Source: Neospora caninum Liverpool (lineage: Eukaryota > Apicomplexa > Conoidasida > Eucoccidiorida > Sarcocystidae). From it: a DNA stretch of 64,000 bases. Where the stretch lies: positions 992,001 through 1,056,000 of the forward strand of contig NC_018398.1 in the NCBI RefSeq assembly GCF_000208865.1. Reading direction: 5' to 3'. Below, one piece after another: positions 36,340 through 46,751 of the stretch. The notes beneath the pieces are model-generated. The model had not been told where the DNA came from. It ran no database searches and saw only the letters and a list, made by a program, of their open reading frames with translations. The position numbers and the translations under genes are program-made. Position 1 is the first letter of the stretch, and each line of letters starts with the position of its first letter.

Positions 36340-37801
36340 CGCGAGGGAAGAAGACGGAGAGAGGGACGAGCACGCAGGCGAATCGAGAGACACTCGTCTT
36401 TTTCAACGAGGAAGGACGGAGGACGAGCGAAGCAGACGCCAAAGCGGCATTATGAAAATCTCCGCACTCTGCTGCAGTCTACACCTGCAGTTCCCTATCA
36501 AATTTATGTAGCTCTTTTCAGACATTTGCATACACCCAAACATCTATTTACACACATATAATGCGCATTCAAACATCTTTGTTTTCGCCATCTCTGTGGG
36601 CGTCTGCTGTGACAAGGAACTGTCCTCCGAAATAAGATGGAGCCGAGAAGAAACACTCACGTGGCCTTCTCTATATCGGTGAATCTGTTTCGTCCTCTTC
36701 CTCTCCTTTTCCGCCCCTCCCTCCTCTCGTCTCCCTTTTTCCTTCTCGCAGGGTGGGAATTGAACCTTAGCTATTTCCTCTGCATCCACAGCTCCCCCAA
36801 CTGGGGCGTCAACGGGTAGGAACAGATCACACGAAAAAACGCGAGGGGAGAGCAAGACACCCGCGGTCCCTGGGGATGTGCGACAGAGATACACCGCAAG
36901 TCCTCAATTCACCGCGAGTATCTGTACACCTCGCATCGGAGCCTAAAAGGCTATTTATGGCTGCTCTAAAAGAGGCCGAGCGAGATCAGTACCGACCTGC
37001 ATAACCTGAAGACGCGACCTTCTTTGCGCCTCTCGCCACGAAAACGCGCGCGAGAGCTGTCGATGCATGCACATCCGGCGGGCTTCGATGCGCAGAAAAA
37101 ACAGGGCGAGAAAAGGTCAATCAAGGTCGCTGCTCGCCTTCTTCTTTTAACAAAAGACGCGCAGGAGCAAAACCTTTTTTCCAGGCTTGTCGCCGCCCTC
37201 GACTTTGCGGTGAACTGCGGATGGGCACCGCCGTGAGTCTCCTGGAGGGATGAGAGGAGACACGCGGGAGCGCGAGTGAAAAAACAGGAATTTCCGACGC
37301 AGAGATTGGGAGAGCTGGTGCAGGCAAAGAAATCCCTTTGAAGCGTATGTCACAAACATCGGTCTGGAAGAGCCGTTCTCCCCTTCTGCATCCCCTGACG
37401 GGAGTTTCCGGTTTCCAGCCGAGAGACAGGGCGAGCGCCGACGCAACTCAGCTAGCTCGACGGGCACATCGGGTGGATTCCGTTTCTCTCCCCTTTCTTG
37501 TCTTTTTCTCTTCGTTTCTCGCTCCTAGCCATCATCCTCGTTGTCCATCCTTTCTTATCGTGCGATCGGCATCCTCGTATTGGTCGCCGTCATTGCGCCC
37601 ACGCGGTGTATGTACACCTCAACCCAGGTGGCCTTACACCCCATCTCAAGTGTACATACACCGCAAAACGTGTATGGTGCGTCACATAAGTCCTCGACAT
37701 ATGCCCCTGTACTTCGTTTCAGGCGAAGCCGTGACATTCTGTCATGACCTCGCTCAAACTCGTCGCGTTTTCTCTGCCGTTCAGCTCTGGAAAACGCACG
37801 G
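36340..37801. promoter_or_regulatory. Divergent promoter region of the unknown large gene and EF-G2
   Basis: About 1.46 kb between outward-pointing start codons. It contains a TGCATGC motif at 37064-37070 and two oppositely oriented copies of the GGTGTACATACACC element (37605-37618 and 37650-37662). No coding exon was supported. It is the likely shared promoter. Confidence 0.5.
37605..37662. promoter_or_regulatory. Inverted pair of GGTGTACATACACC elements
   Basis: GGTGTATGTACACC at 37605-37618 and GTGTACATACACC at 37650-37662 are reverse complements separated by 31 bp. They lie 140-200 bp upstream of the EF-G2 start. Each copy is itself nearly palindromic, as expected for a site bound by a dimer or a hairpin-forming RNA. 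Function is inferred. Confidence 0.45.
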
Positions 37802-40800
37802 ATGGAGAAAATGCGGTTGTCCTCGCGACCCCTGAATTTGCTCACACAGAGCAGACGAGGCGGAAATCTCGGGTGTCGCGTCTTCGTGGGCTGGCTTCAA
37901 CACCGCGAGAAAGTGCGCCGATATCCTCGTCTTTTCTTCAATGGCATCTCACGCCCCCAGAATGATCCCTATTCTTCCAATCCGTGTTCTTCTGCCTCTT
38001 TTCCTTCCTCTCCCGTCTCGTCTTCGCTCTCTCCTTCTCTCTCGCTCTTTCCGCTCCTTTCTTCTGGCTCTTTGGTTTTTCCTTTTGCGGTCGTTCGTCG
38101 CCTCCCTCCGTCCTCGCGTGCTCGCCCTTTTTCTTCCGCAGCGCGCCAAGGAACCGAAGCGAGGCGCGCCGCTTCCCCCTCTTCCTCTCCCTCTTCCTCT
38201 CCCTCTTCCTCTCCCTCTGTTTCCGCGCCGTCGCTAGACGATGCATGCGATCGAGACGAAATGGGGCGGTTGAGGACGTTCGGCATCTTTGCGCACATCG
38301 ACGCGGGGAAGACAACCACGACAGAAGCTTTTCTCTTGGAGGCTGGACAAATCGCGAGGAAGGGGAACATCGATGATGGCACCACAACCATGGATTTCAT
38401 GACACAGGTATACGAAGCGCGGCACGCACAGAGACAGAGTCCGTGTCGCACAGAGAGAAGCGCGGGAGGGGTTGTGCTTAGAGGCGCGCACCGTTTTACT
38501 GGGCGGCGGGGTTTGGGGGGCGACAAAGGGCCATGTCCCCTCGTCGCTCAGCAGACTTTAGGAGAAGATGGAGATGCGTGGCGGAGAGCGTTTTTCTGGG
38601 GTGACTCCCACAACGGCAGAGAGATCTTCACACACTCACAGATATTATGGCGAAGCCTTTCGTCTCAGAGACAGAGAAAGCTCTCGAAAGATACGCAACA
38701 CCACAGAGGCTGGTATGGGCTCGTGTGGACGTTCGTCGCCTTGTCCTTCGCCTTTTTACAACTCTCGTCTTCCGCCTCTCTCGTATTTATGTCGTCTTTC
38801 TGCGTGTGCCTCCTCTCGTAGTGGCGCCTATCCTGGTCTCTCCCGTCCCTCCGTCTTGTTTCTCTTTGACTTCTGCCTTCTCGTCTCTTTTCTTTCTTTC
38901 GTAGTGACTGGTCCCTTCACGCGCCTTCCGTTTTTGACTTTGCCTCTCAGGAGCGCGAGCGAGGCATCACGATTCAGTCTGCTGCAACATGCTTCCCTTG
39001 GGGAAAGGCGTTCTTCCAGCTCATCGACACTCCAGGGTACATCGCCTCATCGGCTGCCTTTCCCTCATGCATGTCATCTCTTTTCTTCCCCCCGTTCCTC
39101 GGCCTCTTTGTTTCTCTGTCTTTGTCTTTTCCTTTCTCTCTGTCTAGCTCTGTCTCTAGATCTGGCTTTCTCTCGCTTTCTCTCGCTTTTTCTCCCTTTC
39201 TCTTGCTTCTTCTCGCGTCCTCTCTCGCATTCTCTCTCCGTCTTTTCCGCCCTCTTTCTCTTTGTCTCTCTCGGGGTCTCCGCCTGTGCCCCTCTCGTGC
39301 GGCTCTGCGTTTGACCGTTCTTCTCGCGCTCCCTTTGTTCTCGTCTTTTGTGTCTTTTTCCTCTTCTCTTGGCTCCTGAATCTCGCCGTTCTTGGTACTT
39401 CCCCAGCATTTCTCGCCTGTCGACTATCGTTTGGTTCCGTCTTTTCCCTCAACAGCCACGTCGACTTCTCCGCGGAAGTGCAACTCGCCCTCTGCGCGGT
39501 GGACGGGGCCTGCGTCCTCCTCGACGCCTCGCGAGGCGTCGAGGCGCAAACCCGGGCTATTTGGAAGGCCTTAAATTCGACCGGACACTCGACCGCGAAA
39601 CTTATTTTCGTCAATAAAATGGACCGAGATGGAGTCGACATGGTAAATCCCCACACACACATCTCACGAGCTAAACACCCACAAACAAACAGATCGTGGT
39701 CCAGCCCCTCTCGGCGTCCTTCTTTTTGTACACGTTGAAATACATAGACACATGCACACAGATACACATATTTATCTGTACGTATGCATCTGTTTGCAAA
39801 TGTGCTGTAAGATATCACTGCATCTTTGTCCGTACGTCTGCTCAAACGCGTATACAAACGCCTGCACATTTCTTCAAATCTACGTCTTCTTCTTCTCATG
39901 GGGGAGACTGATTCTGAATCCGGAAGTGGAGATGTGGTTTCCGGCGGCGCCCAAGTAGAGCTGCACGAATTCCGACCTCGGTCCGTGCATAGCTCCTCGC
40001 GGGCACCTTTGCCATGCATGCGCCCCTCTCAACTCGATCTCAGTGGGCGCTGCGTCTCTGTCGCCATGCCTCTTCGTATCCTCTCTTCTTTGTCTGAATT
40101 TTCTCTCTCTCTTTCTCTCCTTTTTTTTCTTTGCGACTGATATCCGCTACGTTTCGCTCTGTGTTTGCTTTCTTCTTTTCCCGCGGCATTTCGTCTTTTC
40201 TCAAAGGATGCTTGCCTCGAAGCGATTCGGCAGCGCCTGAACGCCTGGCCGTTGCAGGTGAACGCCGTTTACCAAGTTCCCCGTGCGGTCTGGTGCGCAA
40301 CGCGCGGAGACAAAGTGAAGAAGACACACTCAGTCAGCCCCCAGGCCGTCATCGACCTGACCGACTTTCGCACCGCCCTCTACCCCCCCGTATCCAATTC
40401 CATGGATGCGCCGCTTCCCGTCTTCTACTCGCCTCCTCCCCACGCACTCTCCCATCTCCTCTCTGCTTCTCCATCTGTCCTTCCTCATTCGTCTTCTCCT
40501 TCTCCTTGTGCACCGGATGTTGCCTGGGCTTGGTGGTCAGATCCACGCGTTGTGGCGGACGTGACGAATCGGCGCGAGAAACTGCTCGAGGACTTGTCTC
40601 TCCTCGACGACGCCTTCGAGGAGTGCGTCGCAGAGCGCACCCTGAACAGGACACACGCCGGCCAGAGCGCGACAAATGCAAACGAACCGGAAATGCGAGG
40701 ACCCGACGCCTTTGCGCGCCTGACGTTCAAAGACGAAGTTCGATCGACTCTCCGACAGGTTGTGCTCAAGAACCTCGGTAAGGAGAAAGACAACAGAAGA

Positions 40801-43800
40801 GAAGGAGGCAAACACGCATAAGGAATGGAAGGCGAGACGCAGGTGAACACGAGGGAAACGTACGGACAGGCTGGCCCCGCAAGGGCTTGCCAGTTTTTCT
40901 TCGTCCCCAGAGAAATGTCGTTTCTCTTTCGTACGGATTGTCGTTTTTTCCGTTTTATGCTGCGATTCTGTCTCCAATGTCGCCCCTCTCTCCTTCCCCT
41001 TCGTGGTGCCTCTGGGCGCCACCGGACTTCTCGGGTCTTCGAGCTCGCCTGGCGTGTGCGCCCGCTCGTCAGCGGAACTCTTGCCTTCGCTCCGCATTCC
41101 ACTTCAGCGTTTCCTCTTTGGCTCTCCTTTCCACCGCCTTTCCCTGCTCCGTTCTCAAGAGTCGGGCTTCTCCGGGCATGCTCAGGACTTCTCTCCGGTG
41201 CATCCTCTCGTCTCTCTCTGCAATCGTCCACAGCCTCTGAAAGCGCTGCGCTCCTTCTCTTTCTCGCCCTTTTCTCTTCCGCTCTCTCCGGACTGTTTTT
41301 CGCGCTTTTGTCCATTTGCATGCAGGCGTGCCGGTGTTGTTTGGGTCCTCGTTCTTCAGTCGTGGTGTCACTCAGCTTCTCGACGCGATTTCTGCCTTTC
41401 TGCCTTCGCCTCTCGACCGGCCTCCCTTGCCTCTCGCCTCGCCGCTGCTCGCCTCGCCGCTGCTCGCCTCCGCGTCGCCAGGCGCAGCAGGCGCGCGAAA
41501 CGCCCCCGCCGCCTCGGTAAACAAGAAAAACTATGGACGTCCAGCGTCGTCAAAAACGCGCCTTTATCAACGGCGATGGGGAAGGCAATATGCCCCTCTA
41601 TAAGGCGCTCACAGAAACCCATACTCACGCACACACACTGAAAGAGCTAGACATATATATATATATATATATACGTGTATGTATGCAATTCTTCGTGTGT
41701 AGATCTGTGTACATGTATATACATATGCAAAGATGTGTGCGCTTGTGTATAAATGCATATGCATATACATATGCAAATAAGTGTATCGCTGTGTAGATGC
41801 ATATAATGTATGTGTATTTCTAAGTCGGCTTACTTGTTTTAAATATCTTCGCGCAGATGTATCTTCTCTCGTTTTGGCAGAGTACCGTTTACGGACTTGT
41901 GAGATGGACGAAGCAGCGCGAGACCCTTGGTGGTTTCTCGGCTTCCTCGTGATGACCCCATCTCCGACTTTGTCTTTCTTTCTCTTTCTCTCTGGTGTTT
42001 TGCTTCTCGTCTGATCCTAACCACATCGCTGAGTCTCATGCCTCTTCTTTCTCTCTGTCCCCCCTTCTTTTGCGCTTCTGCTCTCCGGCAGTCCGCCGCC
42101 GCTTCGTGCATTTCGTCTTGCGGGCGGTTTCTAGTTCCTGATCGACAAGCTGCGGCCGCCTGCGTCGCCTTTAAGGTGTACCCTGACGGCAAAGGCGGGA
42201 GGATTGCCTTCGTGCGCGTGCTCTCAGGTGAGCCCAACCGCGGATACTCCCAGAACTTGGTCTCCGAGTCGACTGTGTCTGTGTGTTCTCTTTTGCGGAG
42301 AAGGTGAATCGCGTCTTGCGTTTCCGACAAGGACGGTTGTCGCTTCCTCCCGTTGCCATCAGAACCACCTGTTTCCCAACCCACATGCAGTCGATCTCAC
42401 GCTCCTCCTTTCCTTCTCTCTTTCTCTCTTTCTCGTCTTTCATGCTCCGTGACGCTCCTTTCTGCTTGCTTGTCTCTCTTCTGAGTGCTGAGTCTTTCCT
42501 CTCTTTCTCGGCTCCTCTCTAACACTGTGAACACCGCCTGTCTCCCTCTCCGCATCTGGGGCATCCGCTCTTCTTCGAGTTCCCTTTCTGTCTCCATCCC
42601 TTTGCGTTTTCCCTTTCTTTTCTTCTCTGTCATCCTCTTTGCTTCTGCTTCATCGTTCTTTTCTTCCTCTTTTGTCTTGCCCGGTTCCCTCAGGCCGAAT
42701 CACGCCTCGCACGCCGCTCTTCAACTCCACCAAGCACTGCCTGGAATCGCCCTCCTCTTCTTCACGTTTGCAGTTGTTCCGAGTAAAGGCTGATGCGTAC
42801 GAGTCGGTTGCGTCTCTGTCCAGCGGCGACATTGGGGCTATCCGGGGCCTCTCCGCAGTCACGGCTGGCGACCTTCTTCGTGTCTCTTCAGCTCCAGCCT
42901 TTTCACTTCCTCTTCTCTCCCCGTTTCACCGTCACCTTCCTGCTGTCTCTCCTCCCGCTCCAGATGGGCGCCCGTCCTCTCTTCTGCCTCACGGAACCGC
43001 CGAAGACGCGACCGCATCGCCCTCTCCTTCTTCCGCGTCTTCTCCTCCGTTTGTTTCCTCTGCGTCGGCTTTGCACAGTTTGAGTCCAGTTTGCTTCACG
43101 AGCATTGAATGCAGGAATGCGCGCGAAGAGACAGAGGTGGGCGAGGCCTTGGCGGCGGCGTGCCTGTCGGATGTTGCTCTGAAATTCGAGAGGGACGAAG
43201 GCGGGAAATTCGTTTTGTGGGGAATGGGCGAGTTGCATCTCCAGGTCGTTCAGGCCCGACTCAAAGATGAGTTTGGTAAGCGACGCGTTGCAGCTACATG
43301 CGTTTGAAAAACCGGCGAAAACACGAGCAAAACACGCGCGCGATGGTTTTCCATTTCGCGCGTTGGGGAACAAGTGGGGTGTTCAGAGTTCGGACCTCAG
43401 ACGATAATCCTAGACCCGGCCGAACGACTTAAACACGCACAAAACTGACAGCCGCGCGATTAGCTACGCGGCTGCTAAAAAACCCAGGAGCGAAAGAGGT
43501 CCAAACCGTGTTGGACGCAAGGACGCGACACCCACCAGTCACGTCTCCTGGCGACTCCTGGAAGCGGTGCAAAAACGAAAAAACCCAAAAGGGGAATCGT
43601 GCTCCCTTGCGCTTCTTTTGTCTCGGCACTCAGTCGTGGCGCTTTGCTTCGACGCGTCCCGTGTTGCGCGTGGCCTGGAGCCTTGAAAAGCAACCGCTGC
43701 ATCGGAGACAGAAAACTCCGCGCGAGCGGAAACTCCGTTTCGTGAGCGAAGACGAAAACATGTAGACAGATATAGTGAAGAGAAGCCTCGCAGGACGCCG

Positions 43801-45405
43801 CATCCGCGCTCCTCGTTTGCCCATGTATGTTTCTCGCCTTATCCGTTTTCTTCCTTTCTCTTACAGGCCTGTCCGTCGAGTTTGGGCCTCTGGAAATCGC
43901 CTACCGAGAGCTGCTGCTACACCCCGTTCGCGGCAAGTTGACGTTTTCTCCCTCCGCCGCATCGTCTTTCGAGATTTCCTTCTCGCTGCTGCCGCTGCCT
44001 TCGACGCCTCCTGAGCAGCGCCTCTCTGCGATCCTGTCTCGGCAGGAGGATCCAGGCCTTCTCGCCCTGTGTCACGCCTCTCGCGAGACGGGCGCAGTTC
44101 CTTTTCCTTCCTTCTCTTCCGCGACTTGCACGCATGCGACTCACGTTTTGTTTTCCCTCTCGCCCCAAGCAGCCGCGCAACTCGACGCCCTCGAACGCAC
44201 GCAAAAGAAGGCGCCTCCGCGCCACAAACAAGGCAGTGGAAGGCTTGCGCAAGCTTCACCGTCTTTGGAAGGGAGTGTGCTGTTGAGGGCGATTCAGGAG
44301 GCGGCGTGCCATGCTGTCGGCGCAGGTCCGTTGCTTTCCTACCCTCTGGATTTTCTTCACGTGCGCCTCGAGAGCCTTTCGCAGAAAGACGCGTCTTCGC
44401 CCCTTTCGCCGGCGTCTCTCTCGGCTGCCTCCGCGCAGCTTCTGCGCATGCTGCTCAGGACGGGCCGAGGCGAAAGAGCGTCTCCGTGCGAGAAGGAAAC
44501 CTCTCAGACGGAAACGGAGACAGCCACGGGACGCGGCGCAGACGCGCACCTCGCTCACGCGGCGAGCGGGACGCTTCGCGAGCGGATCGCGATGCTGGAG
44601 CCCGTCATGCACTTGGAAATCTGTTCCCCGTCTCAGAATTTAGGGCCCTTGATGAGAGACCTAACTCAACAGAGACGCGCTTCCATTGTATCGATCTCCG
44701 CCGGAAAGGAGACTGCTGGGACGGAGGATGCGGAAGAAGAAGGCGCAGGATGCCTTGCCGCCGAGGGCGGAGAACTCCGAATAAGTGAAGAAGAGAGTGG
44801 AATGATGGAGCTGCATGCAGTGGTAAGGAAACTGTGCGAGGCAGCGTTCCTCGGCGTTCTCTCTTGCGGGGATGGGAGAAAACGCGGCAATCGCGCGGGG
44901 TCAACACTGGCAACGAGAGCACGTTTCTCTTAGGTTGAGAGGTTAAGAAAAGTCGAGAGGAGCAGAACCGAGACGACGCATGCGTTGTTTCTGTCCGGTT
45001 TCCCCTTTGCGCAGGTGCCCCTCAGGTGTATGGCGAACTACTCGTCTGTGCTTCGGGCACTTTCCCACGGTAAGCCGCAGGTCTCGCGCGGCTCGGTTTT
45101 ACACAGAACTCGATTCGTCCTGGGGAATGGTCTCTCCGGGGCAACAGTCGAAGGATGGACAGAAAGGAGAGAAACGTTTTTCTCAGTGTTCACTGTTTTG
45201 CTGTGCAGTCTGGTTCGCCGTAGAGAGCTGTTTATCTGCCTATCGATGTCTGTATCTTTAAGTCTATCTGGATAAATGCATATATATATATATATATATG
45301 TGCATCGATACATAACTGTAAAGAGCGTCGTACACTTACCTCTTCCTGCGCATCTCGAAGCAATTTCTGCCTCTGTCTTTACCTGGGCAGATGTGCATTT
45401 TGACA

Positions 45406-45439
<34 letters not shown>

Positions 45440-45666
45440 TGTATGCATGACCATCTGGAAAGACATGTTTCCTACATCTGTCTGTGTTTCTTCATGAAGA
45501 TTTCCAAGATGAAAAAAAGCGTGGGTTTACATCATGTGTCCGTTACCTGTCGCGTCCTCCAGAGAACGCGGTCCTTTGCGTTCTACCTCGTCCCGTGAGC
45601 GGGTCTGTTTCGCACTCAAAGATGTACTTCCACCTAGGCGTGTGTTGCATTCACACATTGATCTCA

Positions 45667-45703
<37 letters not shown>

Positions 45704-45957
45704 TATACACATGTACATATATACATATATATGTATATGTGTCCGTGCTCTGTATAAATCTATCTCAGTGGCTTCATGTGCCGTTTTTTTTCTTCGTAGT
45801 ATATTGGCGAGAGGGGAGAGACGCAGACGATTTGTGTTGATTTTTGGTTTCAGGGCAAGCACACTTCCAGATGCGGCCCCTCGGGTACGGCCGTGTGTCC
45901 GCGATCGACGAAGAGATCCTCTTGGCGGAAGCTGGGATTTTATCTCTCCCGTCTTGA
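37802..45957 (+). CDS. GFM2: Organellar elongation factor G, ribosome-recycling type (GFM2/EF-G2-like)
   Basis: Translational GTPase of the EF-G family. Ten exons: 37802-38407, 38951-39036, 39456-39642, 40207-40777, 41326-41516, 42092-42227, 42694-43275, 43867-44822, 45015-45069 and 45854-45957 (TGA), 1157 residues, phases consistent. G-domain motifs are intact: AHIDAGKT at about 163-170, ERERGIT, DTPGH, NKMD. Domain IV/V landmarks follow ([18 protein letters not shown], the [13 protein letters not shown] segment). Similarity to human GFM2, which splits ribosomes with RRF, is clearest at [21 protein letters not shown] and in the short C-terminus. The Ser/Arg-rich leader ([19 protein letters not shown]) fits an organelle transit peptide. 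Mitochondrion or apicoplast cannot be decided here. Human GFM2 has about 780 residues. The extra length is low-complexity inserts in exons 4, 7 and 8. The exact start codon is uncertain. Confidence 0.88.
41440..41471 (+). repeat. 15-bp coding tandem repeat in EF-G2
   Basis: Two full copies and part of a third of a 15-bp unit encode LASPL repeats at the end of exon 5, outside the conserved fold. Confidence 0.75.
41653..41673. repeat. (AT)n microsatellite in EF-G2 intron 5
   Basis: AT dinucleotide run followed by degenerate TATGCA repeats to about 41800. Confidence 0.9.
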
Positions 45958-46345
45958 AAAAAGCCGGAGTTCTTGAGGGAGATTTGAGGAAGAGGGCCAA
46001 CGGCGTGTCTCCGTTCAACTCCCGGACAACAAACTCAGAACGGCAACGCGACGCAAGTCCCCCACGGAAACGCGCTCCCTGGGTGGAACACAAGCCGATG
46101 TCTTTCTTTGGTCCTTTCTTTCTCGTCTCGCCCCTTCCAACATAGGTTGCCATACTCTCATTCATAGCTACAAACCGCGTTCGTTTCCATACCGATATAT
46201 ATATATATATATATATGTGTCTATATAAGAATGTAGAAAAGTATATATATATATATATATATATATAGTAATGTGTATGCATTTGTCTACGCATACGTAT
46301 ATTTACGCTGGTGCAGCTGTACATGCCAGTGTTTATGTGCACATA

Positions 46346-46384
<39 letters not shown>

Positions 46385-46385
46385 G
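45282..46385. repeat. Cluster of six (AT)n runs around the EF-G2/SerC convergent junction
   Basis: AT runs at about 45282-45300, 45408-45436 and 45668-45698 (in EF-G2 intron 9), then about 46196-46216, 46242-46267 and 46340-46384 in the convergent intergenic region. The density is the highest in the window. Confidence 0.92.
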
Positions 46386-46751
46386 GGTATTTTGTGACGG
46401 TAGGTAGTTTGGAAGAACTGGAGACACGCAGGTTGTGCTTGAAATCGGTTTTAACTTTCGAGCGGTCTCTCTGGAGGCGTCTTGTCTTTGAGAGTTTGCG
46501 CGTTCCGCTTTTCTCTACGCTGCTTGGCGGGACTTCTTCGTTTCTGGCGACGACCTGCAAGAAGCAAAACGCGAAACAGGAAGACGTCACGCACAGCCAC
46601 GAATGTGGGGTAAAACGTGCGAATGTTTCTTTTCTCCGAGGTGGCTGTCCGCGTCTCGACTTTCGTCTCTCCACTTTCGCGTTCTCTCGCCGTTGGCCTC
46701 CTTTTTCCCCTTGAGTCGCGCTTGCTCTCTTTGATGGCATGGTGCCCAGAC

